A stretch of 64,000 nucleotides of DNA from Rhodococcus sp. IEGM 1381 (GTDB taxonomy: Bacteria; Actinomycetota; Actinomycetes; Mycobacteriales; Mycobacteriaceae), in contig NZ_JASHKQ010000001.1 in the NCBI RefSeq assembly GCF_030056795.1, positions 806,001 through 870,000 on the forward strand, given 5' to 3'. Below the pieces are notes generated by a model, which had not been told where the DNA came from, searched no databases, and saw only the letters and a list, made by a program, of their open reading frames with translations. This document shows, in pieces, positions 17,682 to 26,139 of this stretch (its first letter is position 1; the number at the start of each line of letters is the position of its first letter). Both the position numbers and the translations under genes were made by a program.

Positions 17682-17712
17682 CCATGTCGGTTGTCGATGA
17701 GAGACTTCTGTC

Positions 17713-18228
17713 ATGACCGACCCCTCCCCAGCGGCTGTTCCCCCGAGCACCGTCCCCATCACATGGCCTGCCGAGTGGCCGGCCGAGGTTCGACGGATCG
17801 CCGATGCCACGAACGATGCCCTGGCCGCTGTTGCGGCGGGGGATCCGATCGCGTTCGACGACGCCGTCGAGCTGTTGGGCCGCTCGGACTCGGCGCAAGC
17901 CGGTCACGTGCATGCCGAAATGGTACGCACGTTGCTTGAGGAGGTATATAGCGATGGATTGACCGGCGAGAACGTCCAGGAAGTGCTCGGCCGAACCGTG
18001 CGAGGGGCGCACTGGCTGCCGAATCTGGACATCGCCGGGTTCGTCGAGGTACTCACCGGAGCCCTCGGAGTCGCGGATACGGAAGAGCAAGCCCGCTCCA
18101 GGCCACGTCCGGCGCACGCGCTGCTGGTGGTCGCGGATCTACTTGCAGTGCGCCGCGGCCGGGCCGAGACCTACCTGCGCCGGGCACTGGCCGAAGTCCA
18201 CCGAGCCGAGACTATCGAGATGCCCTAG
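17713..18228 (+). CDS. hypothetical helical protein
   Basis: 171 residues, largely alpha-helical, acidic, no membrane segment and no motif I recognise. It opens with a Pro-rich stretch (PAAVPPSTVPITWPAEWP) and continues with Ala/Leu/Glu-rich helices. It diverges from the di-iron operon across the TTACATGTAA palindrome and is closed by a strong hairpin, so it behaves as an independent gene. Confidence 0.65.
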   Translation: MTDPSPAAVPPSTVPITWPAEWPAEVRRIADATNDALAAVAAGDPIAFDDAVELLGRSDSAQAGHVHAEMVRTLLEEVYSDGLTGENVQEVLGRTVRGAHWLPNLDIAGFVEVLTGALGVADTEEQARSRPRPAHALLVVADLLAVRRGRAETYLRRALAEVHRAETIEMP

Positions 18229-18233
18229 CGAGA

Positions 18234-18271
18234 TCTTCGCCTGTCTTGCACAAGTGCTAGACAGGCGAAGA
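18234..18271. terminator. hairpin terminator
   Basis: A 12-bp perfect stem (TCTTCGCCTGTC with its complement) with an inner GCAC/GTGC pairing begins five bases after the hypothetical gene's stop. The foot is AAAG without a clear T run. It sits between convergent genes and may act both ways. Confidence 0.65.
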
Positions 18272-18298
18272 AAGCGCTACCGAGCCAGAAGGCGGCGT

Positions 18299-18354
18299 CG
18301 AACTCGAAGTTATGGACACTTTCCGACGGTTTTTCGTCCTCAACTTCGAGTTCG
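18299..18354. repeat. long inverted repeat downstream of the LeuA-domain gene
   Basis: CGAACTCGAAGTT (18299-18311) pairs perfectly with AACTTCGAGTTCG (18342-18354) across a 30-base loop containing GGTTTTTCG. The outer GGCG/CGCC bases extend the stem imperfectly. A 13-base direct repeat, GCTACCGAGCCAG, occurs at about 18275 and again at 18369 over the end of the LeuA-domain gene, so the region may contain a partial duplication of that gene's tail. Confidence 0.5.
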
Positions 18355-18369
18355 CGCCGTCGGTAGGGG

Positions 18370-18837
18370 CTACCGAGCCAGCAGGTTGGCCCCGGCGATG
18401 ACTGCCCTGATGGACGACAGAGTCGCGTCGGCATCCATGCCCATCGCCCATTCGCGACGTCCGTCGTGCTCGGTCAGGACGAAGGTGGCGGTCTCGTCGC
18501 CGATGATCTGCTGGTGAAACGAGAGAATCTCGATGCGGAATCCGGCGTCGTGCAACATCGACGACAGTGCCTCGATCGGCCCGTATGTCGTTGCGGCACA
18601 GGTGATGATGGTGTCGCCGATGCCGAAGGTCGCGTCGTAAGCAGTCCGCCCACCAGTTGCCGTGCCGGCAGTCCATGACCCCAGTCGGAGAGGTCCGGTG
18701 GTGGGTGAGAAGCGTTCGGTGAAGTTCGCCCACGACATGTGTGGCCAGGTGATTTCGTCGCGCATCGTGCGCGGCAGGGCGCAACCGAATCGGCTGTGGA
18801 AGGGATCGGTGGCAAAAGTGGAAGCAAGTGCATTCAT
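18370..18837 (-). CDS. stand-alone LeuA allosteric (regulatory) domain protein
   Basis: 155 residues from ATG 18837. The C-terminal 75 residues follow the regulatory domain of 2-isopropylmalate synthase: YGPIEALSSMLHDAGF, a central strand, TATFVLTEHDGR, WAMGMDADATLSSIRAVIAG and a final NLLAR. The HMGL-like catalytic barrel is absent; the first 80 residues are a short unrelated lead (FHSRFGCALPRTMRDE). In LeuA this domain binds leucine. Alone it could sense leucine or regulate a LeuA encoded elsewhere. A leader peptide rich in Ile/Leu/Val codons and a hairpin lie upstream. Confidence 0.8.
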   Translation of the reverse strand: MNALASTFATDPFHSRFGCALPRTMRDEITWPHMSWANFTERFSPTTGPLRLGSWTAGTATGGRTAYDATFGIGDTIITCAATTYGPIEALSSMLHDAGFRIEILSFHQQIIGDETATFVLTEHDGRREWAMGMDADATLSSIRAVIAGANLLAR

Positions 18838-18892
18838 CAGGAGTGGTCTTCCGATGTGAAGGGAGGACCGAAGAGGTAGCACGAAGACCCGC

Positions 18893-18923
18893 AGCGAGGG
18901 GTCGGTCCGAATCAGACCCCGCT
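18893..18923 (-). promoter_or_regulatory. attenuator-like hairpin overlapping the leader-peptide stop
   Basis: On the minus strand GGGGTC pairs with GACCCC (plus AGC with GCT, with a two-base bulge) across an 11-base loop. The 5' arm includes the last codons and stop of the leader peptide. A second pairing downstream, GGTCTTC (about 18885) with GAAGACC (about 18849), could form as an alternative. The arrangement fits translation-dependent attenuation, though no long T run follows. Confidence 0.5.
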
Positions 18924-18953
18924 ACGGCGGCGTACTACGAGAATGCGCTTCAC
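18912..18953 (-). CDS. branched-chain amino-acid leader peptide
   Basis: 13 codons starting with GTG 18953: MKRILVVRRRSGV. The consecutive Ile-Leu-Val-Val codons resemble actinobacterial ilv/leu leader peptides, such as the Val-rich leader before ilvB in Corynebacterium. GGAGG lies only one base before GTG, which is unusually close. The stop falls in a hairpin and the LeuA-domain gene starts 74 bases further on. Stalling at scarce branched-chain tRNAs would change the folding downstream. Confidence 0.55.
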   Translation of the reverse strand: MKRILVVRRRSGV

Positions 18954-19068
18954 GCCTCCGAACCTAGCGGCGACGTGGGCTGCGGCGCAAGTATCGAGTG
19001 AATACACATCTCTAGGACACGAGCTAGATGTCCGCATATATCGCACGATTCGTTGTAACTTTGGCCCC

Positions 19069-20271
19069 ATGGACCCCGTGCGTAACCCTTACGCCCCCGG
19101 CGCCGGCCAGCGCCCACCCGAGCTCGCAGGCCGAAAGAAGCAGCTCGACGCCTTCGACGTAGTGCTCGAACGCATCACCCGCGGCAGACCGGAGCGCAGT
19201 GTCGTACTCACCGGTCTACGGGGCGTCGGGAAGACGGTGCTGCTCAATCAGCTCCGGTCCGCGGCCATCGCCCGCGGATGGGGAACCGGGAAGATCGAGG
19301 CCCGCCCGGACCAGGAACTGCGTCGACCGTTGTCCTCGGCCCTGCACATGGCGGTACGCGGCATCGCGGCCTCGCACCGCGATCCCGAACGCGTCGACGA
19401 GTTCCTCGGCGTGCTCAAGGCCTTCGCTCTGCGCTCCACGGCCGACAAGGGCATGCGGGAGCGGTGGCAACCGGGCATCGACGTTCCGGCGAAGACCGGC
19501 CGCGCCGACTCCGGTGACATCGAGATCGACCTCGTGGAACTGCTGCTCGACGCCTCCGCGCTCGCCGGCGATGTGGGTGTCGGTATCGCCATCTTCATCG
19601 ACGAGATGCAGGACCTCGGGCCCGCCGACATCTCCGCCTTGTGCGCTGCGTGTCACGAGCTCAGTCAGGACACCGCGCCGCTGATCATCGTCGGTGCCGG
19701 ATTGCCGCACCTCCCTGCAGTGCTGTCGGCATCCAAGAGTTACTCCGAGCGCCTGTTCAGTTACCACCGGATCGGTCGGCTGGAACGAGCCGCGGCCGAT
19801 CTCGCGCTGATCGCACCGGCCGATCGAGAGGACGTCGAATTCACCCCCGACGCCCTCGACGCGCTGTACGCGGCTGCTGACGGCTACCCGTATTTCGTGC
19901 AGGCGTATGGCAAGGCGACATGGGATCTTGCGGCCGACACCCCGATCACCGTCGAGGACGTACGTGTCGCTGCCCCGACAGCGGAAGAGGAACTGGCCGT
20001 CGGATTCTTCGGTTCTCGCTACGAGCGCGCCACGCCTGCCGAGCGTGAATACATGCGCGCGATGGCCGAACTGTCGGTGGACGACGGCTCGGTGCCGACC
20101 TCGGCCGTGGCGACCGAACTGAAGCGCAAGCCGGCGTCACTGTCTCCGGCCCGCGACGGCTTGATCAAGAAGGGCCTGATCTACTCGGCCGAGCGCGGAA
20201 CCATCGCATTCACGGTGCCGCACTTCGGCCGCTATCTGCGCGCGCAGACCGACGAACCTGCGGCGGTGTGA
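19069..20271 (+). CDS. AAA/Orc1-like ATPase
   Basis: 400 residues. Walker A is GLRGVGKT and Walker B is IFIDEMQD; YSYHRIGRLE-like sensor segments and a C-terminal winged-helix-like region (ELKRKPASLSPARDGLIKKGLIY) follow. This is the free-standing AAA-16/Orc1-type ATPase common in actinobacteria, of unknown role, probably DNA-associated. The ATG at 19069 is chosen because the encoded N-terminus MDPVRNPYAPGAG matches family starts; the frame is open further upstream. A TATATC box lies 27 bases before it. It ends two bases from the convergent alkB stop. Confidence 0.85.
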   Translation: MDPVRNPYAPGAGQRPPELAGRKKQLDAFDVVLERITRGRPERSVVLTGLRGVGKTVLLNQLRSAAIARGWGTGKIEARPDQELRRPLSSALHMAVRGIAASHRDPERVDEFLGVLKAFALRSTADKGMRERWQPGIDVPAKTGRADSGDIEIDLVELLLDASALAGDVGVGIAIFIDEMQDLGPADISALCAACHELSQDTAPLIIVGAGLPHLPAVLSASKSYSERLFSYHRIGRLERAAADLALIAPADREDVEFTPDALDALYAAADGYPYFVQAYGKATWDLAADTPITVEDVRVAAPTAEEELAVGFFGSRYERATPAEREYMRAMAELSVDDGSVPTSAVATELKRKPASLSPARDGLIKKGLIYSAERGTIAFTVPHFGRYLRAQTDEPAAV

Positions 20272-20272
20272 A

Positions 20273-21460
20273 CTATCGGTGCGCCTGTGCTCGCTCGACA
20301 CATAGCTGCTCGAGCTTCCGCACAGCCCTGGGGTCGGAGCGATCGACGTTGACGAGGTCTGCGTCACCGTCGTAGAAGTCGATCAGTCGCTGGTCCATCA
20401 CCCGGCGCCACAGCGGCGGAATCAGTGAGCAGAAGATCATCACGGCGTACCCGGCCGGTAGCTGCGGGGACTCGTCGACGGTGCGCAGGGCCTGGTAGCG
20501 GCGCACAGGATTCGCATGATGATCGCTGTGGCGTTGCAGGTGGTAGAGAAAGAGATTGCTCCACAGGTGATCGCTGTTCCAGCTGTCCCGGTGAGTGGGT
20601 TTGCCGTACCGCCCGCTGGGCCGCCTCTGACGCAGCAGCCCGTAGTGCTCGAGGTAGTTGGCCGCCTCGTACAGAACGATGGCGATCGCGGCCTGCAGCA
20701 CCAGGTACGGCACGATCACGGTGCCGAAGACGGCGATCAGTACGCCGAACAGGGCGACGCTCATGGCCGCGGCGTTGAACAGATTGTTTCGGTACGACCA
20801 CCGCGACAGGCCTTGCCGGGCGAGGCGTCGGGATTCGAGCTCCCAGGCCGAGCGCAGGCCGTGCACGACGGTGCGCGGCAGGAACTTCCAGAACGACTCG
20901 CCGAACTTCGCCGATGCCGGATCGTCCGGGGTGGCAACGCGGAGGTGGTGGCCGTGATTGTGTTCGACGTAGAAGTGGCCGTACAGAGTCTGTGCCAACG
21001 TCACCTTCGAGAGCCATCGCTCGAGGCGTGCACGCTTGTGGCCCAGTTCGTGCGCGGCGTTGATGCCTACTCCGCCGACGATGCCGACGGTGATCGCCAG
21101 GCCGATCCGCTCGGGAACCCCAAGCGGTCCGTGCGCCCACAGATAGCAGGCGGCCACGAGTCCCGCGTACTGCAGCGGGAGGAACAGATAGACACACCAC
21201 CGGTAGTAGGGGTCCTTCTCCAGCGCAGCGATCGCCTCGTCGGGGGGATTGCTGCGGTCGACACCGGCGAATTTGTCCACGAGGGGCAGCGCGATGCCCA
21301 TGATCATCAGACCGAGGGTCCAGAAAGCACCGGGACCGAGGAGAGTCACCAGACCCCAGGCCAGGAACGGACTCAGAGGAATCGTCAATCCCAGCGGCCA
21401 CAGGTAGCGCTTGGGGTCGCGCCACCGAGGCGACGTGCTGGTGGCGGACTCATCACGCAT
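20273..21460 (-). CDS. alkB: alkane 1-monooxygenase
   Basis: 395 residues with six hydrophobic segments. All membrane-hydroxylase histidine boxes are present: HELGHK, EHNHGHH, NYLEHYG (the alkane-specific HYG motif) and LQRHSDHH. The enzyme hydroxylates the terminal methyl group of alkanes, using electrons from rubredoxin. No rubredoxin or rubredoxin reductase gene follows, unlike typical rhodococcal alkB clusters, so the electron donors must be encoded elsewhere. It diverges from a lipase gene, in a neighbourhood of lipid-degrading enzymes. Confidence 0.93.
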   Translation of the reverse strand: MRDESATSTSPRWRDPKRYLWPLGLTIPLSPFLAWGLVTLLGPGAFWTLGLMIMGIALPLVDKFAGVDRSNPPDEAIAALEKDPYYRWCVYLFLPLQYAGLVAACYLWAHGPLGVPERIGLAITVGIVGGVGINAAHELGHKRARLERWLSKVTLAQTLYGHFYVEHNHGHHLRVATPDDPASAKFGESFWKFLPRTVVHGLRSAWELESRRLARQGLSRWSYRNNLFNAAAMSVALFGVLIAVFGTVIVPYLVLQAAIAIVLYEAANYLEHYGLLRQRRPSGRYGKPTHRDSWNSDHLWSNLFLYHLQRHSDHHANPVRRYQALRTVDESPQLPAGYAVMIFCSLIPPLWRRVMDQRLIDFYDGDADLVNVDRSDPRAVRKLEQLCVERAQAHR

Positions 21461-21626
21461 TCTGGGTTCGTAACTCCTCGTTTGTGGCCGAACCTCGGGC
21501 CGAGGCAGGGCGGTAGTGGCGTCTCACAATGACATCGCCGGCTCCACCAGGATAGTTACTGGAGCGAATCTTTGCGGGTTGGCCGATGGGCCATCGCACG
21601 ACCCGCCACCCTTGTACGGTGACCGC

Positions 21627-22493
21627 ATGAAGCATGTCGATTCGTCGTTCGCCGGTGTTCACGGAACCCGAATCGTCTACGACGTCTGGACCCCCGAGAC
21701 TGCAGCCGAGAACACACCGACCGGGGTTGTCGTGCTGGCCCACGGCTTGGCCGAGCATGCAGGCCGGTACCGGCACGTGATCGAACGGCTCTGCTCTCTC
21801 GGCCCGGTCGTCTATGCGCCCGATCACCGCGGCCACGGGCGCTCCGGCGGCAAGAGGGTGGCATTGGCGAAGTGGTCCGACTTCACCGACGACCTGCACA
21901 CCCTGTTCGGAATCGCAGCCGACGAGTACCCGAACAAGCGCATCTTCCTGCTCGGCCACAGCATGGGTGGCGCGATCGCACTGTCCTACGCCCTCGACCA
22001 TCACGCCGACCTCGATGGGTTGATGCTGTCCGGCCCAGCCGTGGTTCCGAGCGTCGGGCAACCGAAAGCCCTGGTGGCGGTCGGAAAGATCCTCGGACGC
22101 CTGGTACCGGCCGCTCCCGTACTCAAGCTCGACCCCAACCTGGTCTCGCGGGACAAGAACGTGGTCGACGCCTACGTTGCCGATCCGTTGGGCTACCACG
22201 GCAGCGTCTCGGCGGGCCTCGCCGCGGCGATGCTCGGCGTCGGCGACACTTTCCCGGCGCGCCTGCCGTCGCTGACGATTCCGGTGTTGCTTCAGCACGG
22301 AACCGCGGACGGATTGGCCGATGTCTCCGGCAGCGAACTCATCGCCGAGCTGGCCGGATCCGACGACCTGACCCTGAAGAAGTACGACGGGCTGTTCCAC
22401 GAAGTATTCAACGAACCAGAGAAGGAGCGCGTCCTCGACGACCTCATCGCCTGGCTGCGTCCGCGAGTACAGACCAGCGCTGTAAGTTCCTGA
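21627..22493 (+). CDS. monoacylglycerol lipase-like alpha/beta hydrolase
   Basis: 288 residues. Monoglyceride-lipase markers: AHGLAEHAGRY (oxyanion region), DHRGHGRSGG, the nucleophile elbow GHSMGG, DGLAD (acid) and LFHEVFNE (catalytic His). It is cytoplasmic, without a signal peptide. It should release glycerol and fatty acid from monoacylglycerol. A TACGGT -10-like box lies eight bases before ATG. The patatin gene follows 29 bases later in the same direction, consistent with a lipid-turnover operon. Confidence 0.88.
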   Translation: MKHVDSSFAGVHGTRIVYDVWTPETAAENTPTGVVVLAHGLAEHAGRYRHVIERLCSLGPVVYAPDHRGHGRSGGKRVALAKWSDFTDDLHTLFGIAADEYPNKRIFLLGHSMGGAIALSYALDHHADLDGLMLSGPAVVPSVGQPKALVAVGKILGRLVPAAPVLKLDPNLVSRDKNVVDAYVADPLGYHGSVSAGLAAAMLGVGDTFPARLPSLTIPVLLQHGTADGLADVSGSELIAELAGSDDLTLKKYDGLFHEVFNEPEKERVLDDLIAWLRPRVQTSAVSS

Positions 22494-22522
22494 CGGATCT
22501 TTTCGATGAAGGGAGTAAGGCC

Positions 22523-23368
22523 ATGACCAGGCGAGCACTCGTATTGGGCGGCGGCGGAGTCGCAGGTATTGCGTGGCAGACGGGTGTCCTACTGGGATTG
22601 GCAGAATCCGGAGCCGACGTCACAGACGCCGAGATGCTGCTCGGCACGTCGGCCGGATCCTCGGTGGCAGCGCAGATCTCGAGCGGTGCCACGTTGGCCG
22701 AGTTGTTCGGGCGTCAGGCAGACGAATCGAAACAGGACGACGAGCCGCACGCCGAGGCGACCATCGACGAGCTGGTCTCCATGCTGGCTCGGGCGGCCCA
22801 GAATTCGGACGGCAGTGCGATCGACACCCGCAGGCGCATCGGTACCGAGGCGCTGTCGGCGTCGACGATCACCGAACGCGAGCGTCGCGCCATCATCGAA
22901 CGACGGCTGCCGTCGCACTCGTGGCCGAACCGCGATCTGCGGATCGTCACGGTCGACGCTGTGACCGGTCGGCATCGGGTTCTCGATCGGGGCTCGGGCG
23001 TCCAACTGATCGACGCGGTGGCCGCGAGCTGCGCCATCCCGGGCATGTGGCCGCCGGTGACGATCGGCGATCACCGCTACGTGGACGGCGGGATCCGGGC
23101 AAGCGAAAATGCCGATCTGGCAGTCGGTTTCGAGAAGGTGCTCGTGCTCAAGGTCGGTGCACTCGATCTCGAGGACGATCCCTTCGAGATCGAACGAGAA
23201 CGTCTGGTCAAGGGTGGCTCGAAAGTGGAAGTGGTTGCGCCCGATGCCGATTCGTCCGCGGCGATCGGACCCGACGCCACCGACATCGCCGTTCGATCGG
23301 CTGCAGCCGTGGCCGGACGAGCGCAGGGTAATGCCATCGCCGAGCGAATCGCCGAGTTCTGGGTCTAG
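22523..23368 (+). CDS. patatin-like phospholipase family protein
   Basis: 281 residues. It carries the glycine-rich oxyanion loop LGGGGVAG, the nucleophile motif GTSAGS and the aspartate motif DGGI, which form the Ser-Asp dyad of bacterial patatins. GGGAG precedes ATG 22523. It probably hydrolyses acyl esters of membrane lipids. It follows the monoacylglycerol lipase in one transcription unit, and its stop codon lies in the short palindrome shared with the convergent amidohydrolase. Confidence 0.9.
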   Translation: MTRRALVLGGGGVAGIAWQTGVLLGLAESGADVTDAEMLLGTSAGSSVAAQISSGATLAELFGRQADESKQDDEPHAEATIDELVSMLARAAQNSDGSAIDTRRRIGTEALSASTITERERRAIIERRLPSHSWPNRDLRIVTVDAVTGRHRVLDRGSGVQLIDAVAASCAIPGMWPPVTIGDHRYVDGGIRASENADLAVGFEKVLVLKVGALDLEDDPFEIERERLVKGGSKVEVVAPDADSSAAIGPDATDIAVRSAAAVAGRAQGNAIAERIAEFWV

Positions 23369-23379
23369 AGAACCTCTAG
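23365..23379. terminator. short palindrome containing both stop codons
   Basis: CTAGAG-AAC-CTCTAG contains the TAG stops of the patatin gene and of the convergent amidohydrolase. The stem is only six bp and no T tract follows, so it may be coincidental or a weak terminator. Confidence 0.3.
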
Positions 23380-24284
23380 CCGAACAGTGCGGCCCCGTTG
23401 CCCCAGCACACGGAGCGCACCCAGTCGTCTCCGAGGTCCAGGCGGCGCACAGCGTGTAGAGCGTCCAGGTAGGGATACGGGATGTTGGGAAAGTCGCTGC
23501 CGAAGAGAATCCGATTCTGCAGATCGAGCAGCCGCGGCAACTCGTTTCTCGGAAACGGTGCCCCCGCCTCCGAGAAATCGGTGAACGCCATCGTGGTATC
23601 CAAGCGAACGTTCTCGTAGCGATCGGCCAGGTCCAGAAACTCGACATACTCGGGCATGCCCATGTGCGCGATGATCAACGGCAGCTTCGGGAACCGTTGC
23701 AGCAGAGCGGCAATCGGCCCCGGTCCGGTGTGAGTGCCGGGTGCCGGGCCGGAACCGCAGTGAATCACCACCGGTATCTGTGCGTCCGAGATCGCGCCCC
23801 AGACGCCGTCGAGCAGGGGATCGTTCGGGGAGTAGTTTCCGACCTGGATGTGAGACTTGAAGATTCGGGTTCCGTTGGCCACTGCCTGCTCGACGTACTC
23901 GGCGGCATCGTCCTCCGGGTAGAACGTGGCGGTCTGCAGGCAGTCGGGGGTACGAGCCGCGAAATCGGCTCCCCAGGAGTTCAGCCAGGCAGCCATCGAC
24001 GGCTTGTGTGGGTAGATCATCGAGGTGAAGCGTCGTACACCGAACCCTCGAATGACCTCCAGCCGTTCATCTTCGGCGAATCGATACGAGATCGGCCACA
24101 CGCTGCCGGTCAGCGGCCCGGCACTGTCGAAGTAGCTCCACACCTTGTCCATCACGTTCTTCGGCATGAAGTGTGAGTGGACGTCGAACAGGCCGGGCAA
24201 CGACAGCTCGGTCCAGAAGGCGACGATGCGTTCCGTCTCTTCGAGAAGTTCGGCGTCGGAGCGCGGTTGTTCAGCGTGCGACAT
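23376..24284 (-). CDS. amidohydrolase family 2 protein
   Basis: 302 residues from ATG 24284. Metal-ligand motifs are DVHSHFMP at the N-terminus, FKSHIQ, VVIHCGSG, IIAHMG and LFGSDFPN, the order expected for the TIM-barrel amidohydrolase_2 group (ACMS decarboxylase/ligW type). It may be a hydrolase or a decarboxylase. The start lies within the end of the dienelactone hydrolase gene (14-base overlap), so the two are coupled. Confidence 0.87.
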   Translation of the reverse strand: MSHAEQPRSDAELLEETERIVAFWTELSLPGLFDVHSHFMPKNVMDKVWSYFDSAGPLTGSVWPISYRFAEDERLEVIRGFGVRRFTSMIYPHKPSMAAWLNSWGADFAARTPDCLQTATFYPEDDAAEYVEQAVANGTRIFKSHIQVGNYSPNDPLLDGVWGAISDAQIPVVIHCGSGPAPGTHTGPGPIAALLQRFPKLPLIIAHMGMPEYVEFLDLADRYENVRLDTTMAFTDFSEAGAPFPRNELPRLLDLQNRILFGSDFPNIPYPYLDALHAVRRLDLGDDWVRSVCWGNGAALFG

Positions 24285-24957
24285 GGGCGTCGAACCACTC
24301 GAGAGTCTTGCCCCAGGCATCGGCGGCGGCGTCGGCGTCGAACACGGCGGGGCGGTCGTCGCAGTGGAACCCGTGCTTGCCGTGGGCGTAACGGGTGATC
24401 TCGGTGTCGACCGGGGCCGTTGCGGTGATCTCGCGCAACGTCTCGACGTCCTGGAACGGGATGCCCTCGTCCAGGTCTCCGAAGAATCCGTGCCAGGGTG
24501 TCTGGAGGGCGTCGCCCACTGAGGCCATCGTGGGATAACCGAAGCGGCCCTTCGTGATTCCGCCGCCGTAGAATGTCGCTGCCGCACCGATGGGGCGTCG
24601 AACAGCGGTCTGGAACGCCACACTGCCACCCATGCAGAAGCCGACGATGGCGATCGACGAGGGCTCGAATCCCAATTCGGCGAGCGCACTCGCCGCCGCG
24701 TCCACGTCGGAGTCCACCTCGTCAGCCTTCAATTTCCCGATGGCCGCCATGGCCGAGTCCATGTCCGAGTAGTCGAGCACAGTGACGCCGTCCTGGCGAT
24801 GAAACAGATGCGGAGCGACCGCAACCCACCCTGCGGCCGCGACTCGATTGCAGACGTCGACGATGTGGTCGGTGACGCCGAAGGCTTCTTGGATGACGAT
24901 GACGCCGCCGCGGGCGGTGCCGTCGGGCGAGGCGACGGTGAGGGGAGTGGTGTTCAC
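24271..24957 (-). CDS. dienelactone hydrolase family protein
   Basis: 228 residues from GTG 24957 (MNTTPLTV), or six more from ATG 24975. DLH features: IQEAFG (Glu strand), the nucleophile GFCMGG with Cys, FGDLDEGIP (Asp) and HGKHGFH (His). The family opens lactone rings in aromatic degradation, but many members act on other esters. It overlaps the amidohydrolase by 14 bases. Its upstream region is occupied by a 26-bp direct repeat, and the quinone oxidoreductase diverges from it. Confidence 0.87.
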   Translation of the reverse strand: MNTTPLTVASPDGTARGGVIVIQEAFGVTDHIVDVCNRVAAAGWVAVAPHLFHRQDGVTVLDYSDMDSAMAAIGKLKADEVDSDVDAAASALAELGFEPSSIAIVGFCMGGSVAFQTAVRRPIGAAATFYGGGITKGRFGYPTMASVGDALQTPWHGFFGDLDEGIPFQDVETLREITATAPVDTEITRYAHGKHGFHCDDRPAVFDADAAADAWGKTLEWFDAHVAR

Positions 24958-24980
24958 CCTTCGATTGGAGCACATCGGCA

Positions 24981-25037
24981 GGAGTGGAGCCCGCGGAACG
25001 ACCCAGTGCTGGGAGTGGAGCCCGCGGAACGACCCAG
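24981..25037. repeat. two 26-bp direct repeats (31-bp period)
   Basis: Identical 26-base units at 24981-25006 and 25012-25037 begin GGAGTGGAGCCCGCGG and end ACGACCCAG. The second is followed by CGGGGG, so CCCGC could pair with GCGGG as a small hairpin. They fill the space between the divergent DLH and quinone oxidoreductase genes. They look like a REP-type extragenic element or tandem operators. Confidence 0.75.
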
Positions 25038-25127
25038 CGGGGGAGTACCGCATGCCGGTAGCCACGGTGAGTTCGGCAGTTTTGTACGGTGGCGTGCAGG
25101 GAACGATCCCGACCGAGAGGACCATTC

Positions 25128-26105
25128 ATGCGCGCGGTACTGATCTCCAGCCTCGACGGACCCGACTCGGTGAGCGTGGTGAACATCGACGAACCTGCCC
25201 CGCGCGACGGGTCGGTGGTCATCGAGGTCCATGCCGCGGGCGTCGCCTTTCCCGATGCGCTGCTCACCCGTGGGCTGTACCAGTACAAGCCGGAATTGCC
25301 GTTCGTTCCTGGAAGCGAGATCGCCGGTGTCGTCCGGTCGGCTCCGGCGGACTCCGGCTTTTCGGCCGGCGATCGCGTCGCGGCGCTGACGGGCTTGAGC
25401 GACGGTATGGCCGAGGTCGCCGTGGTCTCACCCGATACGGTGTTCGCACTGCCGGAGTCGGTATCGCTCACCGCAGGGGCCGGGCTGTTGTTCAACGACT
25501 TGACGGTGCACTTCGCACTGCGTGAACGCGGCCGGCTGGCTGCAGGTGAGACGGTGTTGGTGCACGGTGCCGCCGGCGGTATCGGAACCTCGGCGCTGCG
25601 GATGGCTCCGGTACTCGGTGCGTCCCGGGTGATCGCCGTCGTGAGCTCGGAGGCCAAGGCCGACGTCGCCCGCTCCGCCGGAGCCACCGACGTCGTTCTC
25701 GTAGACGGATGGAAGGACGCGGTCAAGGAATTGACCGGCGGACGCGGCGTCGATGTGGTCGTGGATCCGGTGGGCGGCGACCGGTTCACCGACAGCATCC
25801 GCTCGCTCGCACCGTCGGGCCGAATTCTGGTGCTGGGCTTCACCGGTGGTGAGATTCCGACGGTCAAGGTGAATCGGCTACTGCTCAACAACGTCGATGT
25901 CGTCGGCGTCGGTTGGGGCGCGTGGTGGATGACGCGGCCGGGTTACCTGGCCACCCAGTGGGCCGAGATCGAACCGCTGCTCGCCGACGGTTCGCTCGTC
26001 GCACCCGAGCCCTCGGTGTTCCCGGCTGCCGAGGCCGCCGCGGCGATCGCGTCACTGGAGAACCGCACTGCCGCAGGCAAAGTGGTGCTCGACTTCGCTC
26101 GCTGA
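25128..26105 (+). CDS. NADPH:quinone oxidoreductase-like MDR protein
   Basis: 325 residues. It shows the zinc-free quinone-reductase branch of the medium-chain family: VPGSEIAGVV, a VHGAAGGIGTSAL cofactor loop in place of GXGXXG, VVDPVGGDRF and NRLLLNNVDVVGVGWG. It should transfer hydride from NADPH to a quinone or enone. The start MRAVLI at ATG 25128 follows GAGAGGA. It is transcribed alone, away from the DLH operon. Confidence 0.9.
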   Translation: MRAVLISSLDGPDSVSVVNIDEPAPRDGSVVIEVHAAGVAFPDALLTRGLYQYKPELPFVPGSEIAGVVRSAPADSGFSAGDRVAALTGLSDGMAEVAVVSPDTVFALPESVSLTAGAGLLFNDLTVHFALRERGRLAAGETVLVHGAAGGIGTSALRMAPVLGASRVIAVVSSEAKADVARSAGATDVVLVDGWKDAVKELTGGRGVDVVVDPVGGDRFTDSIRSLAPSGRILVLGFTGGEIPTVKVNRLLLNNVDVVGVGWGAWWMTRPGYLATQWAEIEPLLADGSLVAPEPSVFPAAEAAAAIASLENRTAAGKVVLDFAR

Positions 26106-26139
26106 CTCAGCACTCGCTGATATCTGCCGAAATCACTGC

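Noticed and set aside
24981-25037. CRISPR-like array
   Set aside because: Only two units with a five-base gap, far too short for spacers, and no cas genes.
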